Source of the DNA: Halorubrum salipaludis
GTDB lineage: Archaea > Halobacteriota > Halobacteria > Halobacteriales > Haloferacaceae
Length of the DNA stretch: 64,000 nucleotides
NCBI RefSeq assembly: GCF_002286985.1
Contig: NZ_NSKC01000003.1
Location: forward strand, 310,001 to 374,000
Reading direction: 5' to 3'
Of this stretch, positions 53,347-61,994 are shown piece by piece; the first letter of the stretch is position 1; every line of letters begins with the position of its first letter. The position numbers and the translations under genes are program-made. The notes under the pieces are model-generated. The model was not told the DNA's origin and made no database searches. It saw nothing but the letters and a program-made list of their open reading frames with translations.

Positions 53347-53846
53347 GCGATCTCGACGGTGATCTCGTCGCGCTCGACGGCCAGTTTAAACGTCGGAACG
53401 GTCCGGTACACCACCTCGACCACGTTCTTCCGTTCGAGGCTCCGGAGGGCGCGCCGAACCTCGTCCACGTCTGGGTCGAGGTCGAACGCCTCGCGGACCG
53501 CGTTGAGCACGGCCACGACCGACTGCGACCGCTCGTCTGGGCCCGCCACGACCTCGAACACCCGGGCCTCCAGCTCGGGGACGCGGATCGTCTCCGGCGC
53601 GCCGCCCTTGGCGACGGCGTCGGCCTCGATCCCGGGCTCGACGTCGACGAGGTCGTTCGCCTCCGCGGTCGACCGGATCAGGCTGTCGTCGTCGCGGTAG
53701 TAGTACTCCTTGAGGTGGTTCTCGAGGTACTGGTGGACCTCGCTGCCGCTCTCCAGGTCCCACGCGTCCTGCAGCTCGCCGTTCTTCGTCGGCTGGAGGC
53801 GGACGACGTCGGCGAGCCGGCTCCGCTCCTCGTCGGTCAGCGCCAT
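53340..53846 (-). CDS. Haloarchaeal HTH-like conserved protein (probably DUF5797)
   Basis: A 168-aa protein. The first 45 residues (LTDEERSRLADVVRLQPTKNGELQDAWDLESGSEVHQYLENHL) look like a winged-helix domain. The second half (ALRSLERKNVVEVVYRTVPTFKLAVERDEITVEI) looks like a dimerising wing. A DNA-binding role is likely but not shown. The stop codon lies in the tandem repeat just described. Confidence 0.75.
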   Translation of the reverse strand: MALTDEERSRLADVVRLQPTKNGELQDAWDLESGSEVHQYLENHLKEYYYRDDDSLIRSTAEANDLVDVEPGIEADAVAKGGAPETIRVPELEARVFEVVAGPDERSQSVVAVLNAVREAFDLDPDVDEVRRALRSLERKNVVEVVYRTVPTFKLAVERDEITVEIAE

Positions 53847-53975
53847 ACGTGGTCGTTCACCGGGGCGGGTATGGACGTTCCGGATCGCGATCCGGGCCGA
53901 CGAGGTAGAATAAGGGGTCGGCCGCCGCCGTCATGATCGGTTCGGCCGACCGGTCCAGTCGATCACCGGTCCGAG

Positions 53976-54746
53976 TCAGGAGCTCGTCGAGTCGTCCGCG
54001 CTCTCGTCGGCCGCGCTCTTGTCGTGCGCGTCTCCGGACTCGTCGTCGACGCCCCATCGCTCTCCGATCGAGTGGCCCTGCGAGCCGGCCGCGTCGATCG
54101 CGGTGGGCCCATCAGCGTCCGTGGGCGCGTCCGCGGATTCGCCGGGGTCATCACCGGCCGACGGCTCCGCCCCGTCCGCGTCTGTACCCGGGCCGTCGGC
54201 GTCTTCAGTCGGGTCGTCTCCCGCCGATTCGGACCCGGAAACCCGGTCGGCGACGAGCTCCGAGAGCGGGTCGACGGTCACGGTCAGCCGGGCCACGACG
54301 AAGACGAGCGGGACGAACGACGCGACCAGGAACGCCGCGTCGTACGCCCACGCGAACCCGTCGATCAGGGGGACGACCGCGCCGGCGAGCCCGCGGTGGG
54401 CGACCAGCACGGCTGCCAGCACGACGAGCCAGTAGGCCAATGCGCCGGCGTTCTCGGCGATGCGCTCCACGTGGTCGGCGGCGTCGGTCCGGTGGAGTGC
54501 GGTGCGCGTCAGCGAGGCGACCTTCGGCGCGGCGAACAGGAGGAGGGCGACGACCGCGACCGTCACCACCGCGCTGGCGACCGCGGCGAAGGTGACCGGC
54601 GTGAGCGGGACCAGCCGGTCGACGCCCGGCAGCAGCGTGAACAGGTACAGAACGCCCACCAGCGCGAGCGCCGCGATGGCGATCCGACTGGCGGAGCGAA
54701 CGCTCTCACGATCGAACGCGTCCGTCGTCGATTCGGTTTCGGTCAT
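53976..54746 (-). CDS. Membrane protein with an acidic C-terminal tail
   Basis: A 256-aa protein with five hydrophobic helices between residues about 20 and 160 (IAIAALALVGVLYLFTLLPG, AAVASAVVTVAVVALLLF and others). The last 95 residues are Asp/Ser/Gly-rich. No named family recognised. The ATG at 54746 is preferred over 54797. It lies alone, next to gatA on the same strand. Confidence 0.8.
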   Translation of the reverse strand: MTETESTTDAFDRESVRSASRIAIAALALVGVLYLFTLLPGVDRLVPLTPVTFAAVASAVVTVAVVALLLFAAPKVASLTRTALHRTDAADHVERIAENAGALAYWLVVLAAVLVAHRGLAGAVVPLIDGFAWAYDAAFLVASFVPLVFVVARLTVTVDPLSELVADRVSGSESAGDDPTEDADGPGTDADGAEPSAGDDPGESADAPTDADGPTAIDAAGSQGHSIGERWGVDDESGDAHDKSAADESADDSTSS

Positions 54747-54836
54747 GATGCGCTCGGGAGGAGGGGCGGGAGGCACATAACCTGACGAGACGCTCAACGC
54801 GGTTTTAGGCGGATTAAGAGCCGGCGGAAGCGACGT

Positions 54837-56144
54837 TCAGCTGGCGTCTTCGACCGCGCTCGCGGCGCGGATCACCGTCTCCTCGTCGAACTTCGGCCCG
54901 ACCAGCTGGAGGCCGACGGGCAGGCTGTCGGCCTCGCCGGCGGGCACCGAAATCGCGGGGAGGTTCGCGAGGTTCACGGGCGTCGTGTTCGCGTCCGCGA
55001 GGTACATCCGGAGCGGGTCGTCGAGGCTCTCGCCGAGTTCGAAGGGGAGCACCGGCATCGTCGGCGACGCGATCACGTCCACGTCCGCGAACGCCTCCTC
55101 GAAGTCCTCTCGGACCCACGCGCGGGCGTCCTGCGCCTTCTTGTAGTACTTGTCGTGGTACCCCGCCGAGAGCGCGTACGTGCCGAGCAGGATCCGGCGT
55201 TTGACCTCCGCGCCGAACCCCTCCTCGCGCGTCTCCGCGAACGACTCGTTCCAGTTGCCGTCCGACTCGGCGCGATTCCCGTACCGCACGCCGTCGAAGC
55301 GCGCGAGGTTCGAGGACGCCTCCGCCATCGCGATGACGTAGTACGCCTGCACCGCGTGCTCGACCGAGGGCAGCGATATCTCGGTCGTCTCCGCGCCCCG
55401 GTCTTCCAGGTCCGCGATCGCGGCCTCGACCGTCTCGACGACGCGCTCGTCGGCGCCCTCGAACAGCTCGGTGGGGACGCCCACCGTCAGCCCGTCGACG
55501 TCGCCGTCGGCGGCCGCGGCGTAGCTCGCGTCGGGGTCCGCGCCCTCGACCTCGCTCAGGTCGCGCGTGGTCCCGTCGTTGGGGTCGTCGCCGGCGATGG
55601 CGTCGAGCGCGGCCGCGGCCTCCTCGACGGTGCCCGCGATCGGGCCGATCTGTTCTAAGGAGTTCGCGTACGCGACGAGCCCGTACCGCGAGACGAGCCC
55701 GTAGGTGGGCTTGATGCCGACGACGCCGCAGAAGGCGGCCGGACACCGCACGGAGCCGCCCGTGTCGGAGCCGAGCGCGACGTCCGCGTCTCCCGCGGCG
55801 ACCGCGGCCGCCGATCCGCCGGAGGAGCCGCCGGGGACGCGCTCCGGGTCGGCCGGGTTCTTCGTGGGGCCGAACGCCGAGGTCTCCGTCGTCGTGCCCA
55901 TCCCGAACTCGTCCATGTTCGTCTTGCCGACCACCGTCGCGCCCGCCGCCGTGAGGCGATCGACGACCGTCGCGGAGTACGGCGGGACGTAGTCCGCGAG
56001 CATCTCGGAGCCGCAGGTCGTCCGGATCCCCTCGGTGGAGATGTTGTCCTTGACCGCGACGGTCTTGTCCGCGAGGGGGCCGTCGGCGTCCGCGTCGCCC
56101 TCGATCGTCGCCTCCGTGATGAAGGCGTTGTAGTCGGCCGCCAT
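54837..56144 (-). CDS. gatA: Aspartyl/glutamyl-tRNA amidotransferase subunit A
   Basis: Glutaminase subunit that supplies ammonia for conversion of Glu-tRNA(Gln) and/or Asp-tRNA(Asn), 435 aa. The catalytic triad is visible: Lys in VAVKDN, cis-Ser in GGSSGGSAAAVAAG and the nucleophile Ser in GSDTGGSVRCPA. It begins immediately after the gatC stop, with no gap. GatB is not in the window. It is somewhat shorter than bacterial GatA, as in other archaea. Confidence 0.93.
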   Translation of the reverse strand: MAADYNAFITEATIEGDADADGPLADKTVAVKDNISTEGIRTTCGSEMLADYVPPYSATVVDRLTAAGATVVGKTNMDEFGMGTTTETSAFGPTKNPADPERVPGGSSGGSAAAVAAGDADVALGSDTGGSVRCPAAFCGVVGIKPTYGLVSRYGLVAYANSLEQIGPIAGTVEEAAAALDAIAGDDPNDGTTRDLSEVEGADPDASYAAAADGDVDGLTVGVPTELFEGADERVVETVEAAIADLEDRGAETTEISLPSVEHAVQAYYVIAMAEASSNLARFDGVRYGNRAESDGNWNESFAETREEGFGAEVKRRILLGTYALSAGYHDKYYKKAQDARAWVREDFEEAFADVDVIASPTMPVLPFELGESLDDPLRMYLADANTTPVNLANLPAISVPAGEADSLPVGLQLVGPKFDEETVIRAASAVEDAS

Positions 56145-56480
56145 CTACGACACCTTCGGCCCCACGAAGAAGCCGTCTTCGGTCTCTTCGGCGTTCGACA
56201 GCGCTTCCTCCTGGGAGAGCCCCTTCTCGACCTCGTCGGGGCGCATCACGTTGACGAGCTCCTCCTCGCGGTCCGTCTCGGGCACCTCGTCGAGCGCCTC
56301 GAAGTAGTCGAGGATGTCGCCGAACTGGTCGGCGAACGCCGCGACCTCGTCGTCGTCGAGCCGCACCCTCGCGAGCTCCGCGACGTGTCGGACCTCCTCG
56401 GCGTCGACGGCGCTCGCGGCGTCGTCGCCCCCGTCGGGCGCCGCCTCCGCGTCATCCGTCGACTCGGACGTATCGCTCAT
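56145..56480 (-). CDS. gatC: Aspartyl/glutamyl-tRNA amidotransferase subunit C
   Basis: A 111-aa subunit stabilising GatA-GatB. The core is EEVRHVAELARVRLDDDEVAAFADQFGDILDYFEALDEV, followed by MRPDEVEKGLSQEEALSNAEETEDGFFVGPKV. The acidic lead of 28 residues is typical of haloarchaea. Operon partner of gatA. Confidence 0.92.
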   Translation of the reverse strand: MSDTSESTDDAEAAPDGGDDAASAVDAEEVRHVAELARVRLDDDEVAAFADQFGDILDYFEALDEVPETDREEELVNVMRPDEVEKGLSQEEALSNAEETEDGFFVGPKVS

Positions 56481-56559
56481 ACGCGGAGGTGTCGCGCTCC
56501 GGGAGTAAGGGTTTCGGAACGCCGCATGGGCTGGCACCTCCCGCTGAAAAATCCGGGGT

Positions 56560-57072
56560 TCAGTCGCCCTCGTCGGCTCGGACCGTCACCACCGGCGGGT
56601 CCGCCAGCCGAACCACCTTCTCCGCGACGCTGCCGAGCAGGTATCGCTCGACGCCGGTCCGGCCGTGCGTCCCCATCACCACGAGATCGGCCCCGTTCTC
56701 GTCGGCGTACTTCAGGATGGCCGAGTGCGGGGTCCCGTGTTCGACGGCGGTCACCGTCTCGACGTCGCCGAGGGCCGACGCCGCCTCCTCGACGACCTCT
56801 TCGGCGCGGTCGGAGAGCACAGCGCGGCGCTCCTCGACGTCGCTCCGGTCGCCGACCATCCCCCGCTCGCTCCCCTCGACGCCCTCTCCGCTCAGTCCCG
56901 ACCCCTCGTCGGCGAGGAAGGCGCCCGCCATCCCCGCACCGAGATGCGTCGTATCGACGACGTACAGGACGTGAACCGCCGCGTCGAACGCGGACGCGAG
57001 TTCGCGGACGTGCCTCGCCGCCGTCTCCGACCCGGTGCTCCCGTCCGTCGGATACAGTATGGTGTCGTACAT
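56560..57072 (-). CDS. Universal stress protein, UspA family
   Basis: A 170-aa single-domain protein. TILYPTDGSTGSETAARHV is the first strand and loop, and MGTHGRTGVERYLLGSVAEKV is the ATP-binding Gly motif (G-x2-G-x9-GS). An insert of about 20 residues in the middle is Gly/Asp/Glu-rich. Its target is unknown. Confidence 0.9.
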   Translation of the reverse strand: MYDTILYPTDGSTGSETAARHVRELASAFDAAVHVLYVVDTTHLGAGMAGAFLADEGSGLSGEGVEGSERGMVGDRSDVEERRAVLSDRAEEVVEEAASALGDVETVTAVEHGTPHSAILKYADENGADLVVMGTHGRTGVERYLLGSVAEKVVRLADPPVVTVRADEGD

Positions 57073-57193
57073 CCAACCACCAAGTCGGAATTTCGGACAG
57101 TGTCGGCAAAAAACCCCCGCAGATCCTCGATATCGCGCGATTCACCCGACTGCGCGACGATCCCTCGCAAAACGGGCGCCGCGCTGGCCGATG

Positions 57194-58348
57194 TTATAAG
57201 AGGTCGTTCGACACCAGCCGGTCGACCGCCTCGCGGAGGCGCTCCTCGCTCGCGGCGTAGGAGATCCGAGCGTACCCAGGCGCGTTGAACGCGCTGCCGG
57301 GGACGCAGGCGACGGACGCCTCCTCGATGGCGGCCTCGCACCAGGCCTGGTCGTCGTCGTCGACGGGGATCATCATGTAGAAGGCGCCGTCGCCAACGTC
57401 GACGTCGACGCCGTGCTCGTCGAACAGGTCGACGAGGAGGTCGCGGCGGTCCCGGAACGCGTCGCGCATCTCCGTCACCGACTCGTCGGTGTTCTCCAGC
57501 GCCTCGACGCCCGCGCGCTGGACGAAGTTGACCGCACAGGAGACCGAGTGGGAGTGGAGCTTGCCGGCCTGCCCGACGAACTCCTCGGTCGCGTGGAGGT
57601 AGCCGAGCCGCCAGCCGGTCATCGAGTACGCCTTCGAGAAGCCGTTGACGGTGATCGTGCGGTCCGCCATCCCGTCAAGGCTCGCCAGCGAGACGTGGTC
57701 GGCGTCGTAGACGATCTGCTGGTAGATCTCGTCCGAGATCACGGCCACGTCGTGTTCGACCGCGAGGTCGCGGACGCCCTCCAGGGCCGTCTCCGAGAAG
57801 ACGGCTCCCGTGGGGTTCGACGGGGAGTTGACGACGAGCAGCTCGGTGTCGTCGGAGACCGCCTCCGCGAGCGCGTCGAGCGCCGGCTCGAGCTGGAAGC
57901 CGTGCGGCGCCAGGTCGATCCGCGAGAGGTCGGCGCCGGCGAGCTTCGCCATCGCCTCGTAGGAGACCCACGCCGGATCGAGGAGGACGACCTCGTCGCC
58001 GTCGTCGATCAGGGTCTGGAACGTCTCGTACAGCGCCTGCTTGCCGCCGGGGGTGACGACGACCTCGTCGGCGTCGGCGTCGATCCCGTCGTCGCGGAGC
58101 TTCGCCGCGATCGCCTCCTTGAGCTCGGGGATCCCGTTCGAGGAGGTGTAGCCGGTGTGGCCGGCGTCGAGGGCGTCCTTGCCCGCCTCGACGACGTTCG
58201 CCGGCGTGTCGAAGTCGGGCTCGCCGACGGAGAGGTCGACGATGTCGGCGCCCTCGGCCTCCTTCTCCGCCGCGAGGTTCGATATCGCCAGCGTGGCGCT
58301 GGGCTCTACGCGTCCGATCCGCTCTGAGAAGTCGTATGCGTCGCTCAT
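57194..58348 (-). CDS. Class I aminotransferase (aspartate aminotransferase-like)
   Basis: PLP-dependent transaminase, 384 aa. The Schiff-base lysine is in VNGFSKAYSMTGWRLGYLHA. NSPSNPTGAVFSE and the C-terminal PGSAFNAPGYARISYA with the substrate-carboxylate arginine are also clear. The usual annotation is aspartate aminotransferase, but aromatic and other substrates are common in this subfamily. It follows ribH after 27 bases, so both are probably co-transcribed. Confidence 0.9.
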   Translation of the reverse strand: MSDAYDFSERIGRVEPSATLAISNLAAEKEAEGADIVDLSVGEPDFDTPANVVEAGKDALDAGHTGYTSSNGIPELKEAIAAKLRDDGIDADADEVVVTPGGKQALYETFQTLIDDGDEVVLLDPAWVSYEAMAKLAGADLSRIDLAPHGFQLEPALDALAEAVSDDTELLVVNSPSNPTGAVFSETALEGVRDLAVEHDVAVISDEIYQQIVYDADHVSLASLDGMADRTITVNGFSKAYSMTGWRLGYLHATEEFVGQAGKLHSHSVSCAVNFVQRAGVEALENTDESVTEMRDAFRDRRDLLVDLFDEHGVDVDVGDGAFYMMIPVDDDDQAWCEAAIEEASVACVPGSAFNAPGYARISYAASEERLREAVDRLVSNDLL

Positions 58349-58375
58349 TGTGATGTGGTGAATCGTGGGTGCCGG

Positions 58376-58780
58376 TCAGTCGAGCTCCTCCGCGAGGTCG
58401 ATCGCCGCCTCGGCGGCGTCCGCGCCCTTGTCGATGCGCTCGCGCGCCTCCGCGCCGGACATCCCCGGCCCGCTCACGCCGAACGTGACGGGGGTGTCGC
58501 GGTCGAGGCTCACCTGCGTGAGCTTGTCGGCGGTCGCGTTCGCGATCACGTGATCGTGGTCGGTGTCGCCGGTGACGATGGCGCCGACCACCGCGACGGC
58601 GTCGACGTCGTCGCGTCGCGCGAGCCGGTCGGCGGCCAGCGGGCTGTCGTACGCTCCCGGCACGCTCAGTTCGTCGACGACGACGGCGTCGCGGTCGGCG
58701 GCCGCCTCTCGGGCGGCCTCGGCCATCGGCTCCGTGACGGAGTCGTTGAACCGCGCCACCACCAGTCCCAGCGAGACCAT
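58376..58780 (-). CDS. ribH: 6,7-dimethyl-8-ribityllumazine synthase
   Basis: Penultimate step of riboflavin synthesis, 134 aa. It shows LGLVVARFNDSVTEPMAEAA, VPGAYDSPLAADRLA and VAVVGAIVTGDTDHDHVIANATADKL with the catalytic histidine. The length fits the archaeal type. The gene lies about 110 bases from repeat copy 2. Confidence 0.92.
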   Translation of the reverse strand: MVSLGLVVARFNDSVTEPMAEAAREAAADRDAVVVDELSVPGAYDSPLAADRLARRDDVDAVAVVGAIVTGDTDHDHVIANATADKLTQVSLDRDTPVTFGVSGPGMSGAEARERIDKGADAAEAAIDLAEELD

Positions 58781-58892
58781 ACGCTCGCTCGCATCGGGGA
58801 CGGCAAAGGTCTACCGTTCGACCGCAGGGTTGCCGGTCGAATGCGATCGAGAGAGATGAACATGACTGAATGTACTTATAAACGGCCAATAG

Positions 58893-59215
58893 CGGTGGCG
58901 CGCGCCTCCGAGCAGCCGACAGGCCGCGAGGAGCGCGTGCGAGGGACGCGGCGAACGCGAGCGGCGAAGCCGCGAGCCGTGAGCCGCGAGGCTGGGGAGG
59001 CGTGAGGCTGTGCGGTGCCGTGCGGGGTGGGATTCAAAGGGGCAGCCGCGAGGCGGACAGAGGCGTTCACGAGAGCTCCGCTCTCGTGAGCCAATCAGAA
59101 CGCTTCGCGTTCTGATGACGACGCAAGCACCGCAGGGAACGAGCGGAGCGAGTGACGAGGAGCGCAGCGAGCGTCTGTCCGCCTCGCGGCTGGGGCTTTG
59201 GAGGAGTTCACCGCG
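58893..59215 (+). repeat. Structured dispersed repeat, copy 2 (R2)
   Basis: About 323 bases, the longer form of the element. Stem A has GCGCGCGC (58898-58905) against GCGCGTGC (58933-58940) with one G-U pair. A nested stem follows, then the invariant GAGGCTGGGGAGGCGTGAGG and GGGATTCAAAGGGGCAG. Stem C is AGCCGCGAGGCGGACAGA (59044-59061) with its exact complement at 59174-59191. Inside stem C are two hairpins, CACGAGAGC-TCC-GCTCTCGTG (59068-59088) and TCAGAACGC-TTC-GCGTTCTGA (59095-59115). GCGGTGC upstream can pair with GCACCGC near 59127. The end is CTGGGGCTTTGGAGG and TTCACCGCG. TACTTATAAA at 58873-58882 may be a promoter. Putative proteins through it are Arg-rich and not credible. Confidence 0.85.
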
Positions 59216-59271
59216 AGGTAACAGACGCAGTCGGTCGATGGTCGAGAAAGAACGACAGCGACCCGGACGCC

Positions 59272-59808
59272 TTAGTTCGCGACCTTCGCCTCGAACTTCT
59301 CGCGCACCTTCTCCATCTTCGGCTTCGCGTGGAAGGTGCAGTAGGCGTCGTCGGGGTTCTTCGCGAAGTAGTCCTGGTGTTTCTCCTCGGCGCGGTAGAA
59401 CGTCTCCAGCGGCTCGATCTCGGTCACCACGTCGTCGTCGTACTCCTCGTCGAGCGCGTCGACGTACGCCTCAACGATTTCGCGCTGCGCCTCGTCGTGG
59501 GTGAGGACGATCGAGCGGTACTGGCTCCCCACGTCCGGGCCCTGGCGGTTGAGCTGGGTGGGGTCGTGGATCTCGAAGAAGGCCTCCAGCACCTCGTCGT
59601 AGGCGATGACGTCGGGGTCAAACTCCACCTGGACGACCTCGGCGTGGCCGGTGTTCCCGGAGCAGACCTGCCTGTAGGTGGGGTCGTCGACGTGACCGCC
59701 GGCGTAGCCGGAGGTGACCGACTCGACGCCGGCGAGCTGTTCGAGCGCCGCCTCGACGCACCAGAAGCACCCGCCGCCGAGCGTCGCGGTTTCGAACTGA
59801 TCGGACAT
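59272..59808 (-). CDS. msrA: Peptide methionine-S-sulfoxide reductase
   Basis: Repairs oxidised methionine, 178 aa. The catalytic cysteine is in ATLGGGCFWCVEAALEQL near residue 14. GYAGGHVDDPTYRQVCSGNTGHAEVVQVEFDP and DPTQLNRQGPDVGSQYRS are the other family blocks. It stands between inverted repeat copies R2 and R3 and is the only gene in that interval. Confidence 0.94.
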   Translation of the reverse strand: MSDQFETATLGGGCFWCVEAALEQLAGVESVTSGYAGGHVDDPTYRQVCSGNTGHAEVVQVEFDPDVIAYDEVLEAFFEIHDPTQLNRQGPDVGSQYRSIVLTHDEAQREIVEAYVDALDEEYDDDVVTEIEPLETFYRAEEKHQDYFAKNPDDAYCTFHAKPKMEKVREKFEAKVAN

Positions 59809-59913
59809 ACTCGTCGCAAGGGCTCGGAGACGTATTAATCACGCGCGCTTATGCGCGATCAGTGGTCGATTCAGAGAGTTCCTGTACATAAGCTGGTGAC
59901 TTTGGATCGACGA

Positions 59914-60285
59914 TGAAGACCTCCAAAGCCCCAGCCGCTCGGTGATACGCGGTTGTCGTCGAGCTAACTGCGAAGGCCCCCAAAGCCCCAGTCGCGAGGC
60001 GGACAGACGCTCGCTGCGCTCCTCGTCACTCGCTCCGCTCGTTCCCTGCGGTGCTTACGTCGTCATCAGAACGCGAAGCGTTCTGATTGGCTCACGAGAG
60101 CGGAGCTCTCGTGAACGCCTCTGTCCGCCTCGCGACTGCCCCTTTGAGTCCCGCCCTGACAGCACCGCAGCCTCACGCCTCCCCAGCCTCGCGGCTCACG
60201 GCTCGCGGCTTCGCCGCTCGCGTTCGCCGCGTCCCTCGCACGCGCTCCTCGCGGCCTGTCGGCCGCTCGGAGGCGCGCGCCACCG
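59914..60285 (-). repeat. Structured dispersed repeat, copy 3 (R3), inverted relative to R2
   Basis: The core, 59978-60285, is almost the reverse complement of R2. Stem C is AGTCGCGAGGCGGACAGA (59990-60007) and its exact complement (60120-60137); one base pair differs from R2 on both sides, so pairing is kept. Stem A is perfect here: GCGGCC-TGTC-GGCCGC at 60251-60266. The two internal hairpins are unchanged. A second terminal module (CTCCAAAGCCCCAGCCGC at about 59921-59938) lies beyond the end, as if an additional copy was truncated. No TTATAAA box precedes it on its own strand; GGTTAAAAA near 60320 is the nearest AT-rich site. Confidence 0.85.
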
Positions 60286-60349
60286 GGATCGCTTGTTACG
60301 AACCCTCTTCGGACTCAGTTTTTAACCCACCGAGCCACCATCCAGTCCT

Positions 60350-61465
60350 ATGGACGAACTCGCGGACCTGACCGAGACGCTGGTCGCGATCCCGTCGCAC
60401 GAGGACGAGACCGCCGCCGGCGACGCGATCGCAGAGTGGCTCCGCGCGGAGACCGACGCGCGGGTCGACCGGGACGCGGTCGGCAACGTCATCGCGTATA
60501 AAGGCGCGACCGACGACCCCGACGCCGACACGCTCGCCTTCGTCGGCCACCACGACGTGGTCCCGCCCGCGGACCGCCAGACAGCGGGGGACGGAAACGC
60601 CGGCGACTATGTCGTCAACCGTCGCGACGGTCGGATCTACGGGCGCGGCGCGGCCGACATGAAGGGCGCGGTGGCGGCCTGCATGCTCGCGTTCCGCGAC
60701 GCGGAGCCGCCGGCCGGGCGCGAGCTCGCGGTCGCCTCGTTCGTCGGCGAGGAGGTTGGCGGGACCGGCGCGCGCCACGCGATCGACGAGGGGTTCGTCC
60801 CCGACCGCGCGGTCGTCGCCGAGGGGTCGACGGACTACTCGAAGCCGGGCGTCACCGACGTGGCGGTCGCGCACAAGGGCCGGCGCGCGTCGACGCTCGT
60901 CGCGAGCGGGACCGCGGCGCACGCCTCCGAGCCCGCGGCCGGCGAGAACGCGATCTACCGCGCGAGCGACGCGATCGACGAGGTCCGCGGGCTCGACGCC
61001 CCGGAGTCCACCGTCTTCGGCGAGCGCGTCTCCGGGTCGCTCGCGGTGACGATGGTCCACGGCGGCGAGACGTGGAACGTGATCCCGGAGCGCTGCGAGG
61101 TGACGATCGACGAGCGCACGGTCCCCGGCGACCGCGCCGACATCGGCCGCGCCGCCGACGCGGTCGAGGGGGTCGCGTGGGAGGTCGATCAGGACCTCCC
61201 GCCCATGGCCTGCGGCGACGACGCCTTCGCCGACGCCGCGCTCGCGGCGGCCCGCGAGGTCCACGACGACCTGGGCCTCGACGCGCCCGAACACGTCGTC
61301 AAGCCGCACGCGACCGACGCGGGGTGGCTCGCCGAGGCCGGCGCGGACTGCCTCGTCTGCGGGGCCTCCGAGCCCGGCGAGGCGCACACCGACACCGAGA
61401 GCGTCGGAATTGACGTGCTGGAGCGCTGCTACCGGATCTACCGGGCGATCGCGGACCGCGAGTGA
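60350..61465 (+). CDS. M20-family deacylase, DapE-like
   Basis: A 371-aa zinc hydrolase annotated in haloarchaea as succinyl-diaminopimelate desuccinylase. Metal ligands are in AFVGHHDVVPPAD, YGRGAADMKGAVAA and SFVGEEVGGTGARHAI, and HKGRRASTLVASGTAAHASEPAAGENAIYRA is the dimerisation domain. The role in lysine synthesis is inferred, because M20 members act on many N-acyl amino acids. It follows repeat copy 3; AGTTTTTAAC about 30 bases before the ATG is the promoter. Confidence 0.87.
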   Translation: MDELADLTETLVAIPSHEDETAAGDAIAEWLRAETDARVDRDAVGNVIAYKGATDDPDADTLAFVGHHDVVPPADRQTAGDGNAGDYVVNRRDGRIYGRGAADMKGAVAACMLAFRDAEPPAGRELAVASFVGEEVGGTGARHAIDEGFVPDRAVVAEGSTDYSKPGVTDVAVAHKGRRASTLVASGTAAHASEPAAGENAIYRASDAIDEVRGLDAPESTVFGERVSGSLAVTMVHGGETWNVIPERCEVTIDERTVPGDRADIGRAADAVEGVAWEVDQDLPPMACGDDAFADAALAAAREVHDDLGLDAPEHVVKPHATDAGWLAEAGADCLVCGASEPGEAHTDTESVGIDVLERCYRIYRAIADRE

Positions 61466-61561
61466 CGAGGCGACGACCCCCGTCGGGGCGGTCCGCTCGG
61501 CGCGGGGGATCGGGCCCGTATGGAAGGGGTTTTATGCGGGCCGGAGATAGTGTGCGCCACT

Positions 61562-61714
61562 ATGGGAGACAAGTCGAAGGCTCAAAAGAAGCGTCTGGCG
61601 AAGGCGGAACGCCAGAACACCCGCGTCCCCGCGTGGGTCATGATGAAGACCGACATGAACGTCACGCGAAACCCCAAGCGGCGCAACTGGCGCCGGAACG
61701 ACCTGGACGAGTAA
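61562..61714 (+). CDS. rpl39e: Ribosomal protein L39e
   Basis: Small basic ribosomal protein of 50 aa, complete: [20 protein letters not shown], and [14 protein letters not shown] at the end. It is the first gene of the archaeal L39e-L31e-aIF6 cluster. TTTTATG about 30 bases upstream is the likely TATA box. The longer frame from 61520 is not used. Confidence 0.95.
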
Positions 61715-61993
61715 ATGTCGACGAGTGATTTCGAGGAGCGCGTCGTCACCGTCCCGCTCCGCGACGCCAACGACAAGCCGGTCCAGGAACGCGCCGACTT
61801 CGCGATGAAGATCGTCCGCGAACACCTCGCGCAGCACTTCTCCGTCGACGAGGAGGAAGTCGTCATCGACACCTCGGTCAACGAGGCCGTCTGGGCGAAC
61901 GGGCGCCAGAACCCGCCGAGCAAGGTCCGCGTCCGCGCGGCCCGGTTCGTCGAGGACGGCGAGCCCGTCGTCGAAGCCGAGCACGCCGAGTAA
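61715..61993 (+). CDS. rpl31e: Ribosomal protein L31e
   Basis: A 92-aa large-subunit protein: [70 protein letters not shown]. It starts directly after the L39e stop, without gap, and one base precedes the aIF6 GTG. Confidence 0.95.
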   Translation: MSTSDFEERVVTVPLRDANDKPVQERADFAMKIVREHLAQHFSVDEEEVVIDTSVNEAVWANGRQNPPSKVRVRAARFVEDGEPVVEAEHAE

Positions 61994-61994
61994 C

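Noticed and set aside
58876-59504. Arg-rich frames through R2 and R3 that resemble hypothetical proteins often annotated in halophile genomes
   Set aside because: They run through the paired stems of the repeat in several frames and strands, so they are by-products of the repeated sequence.
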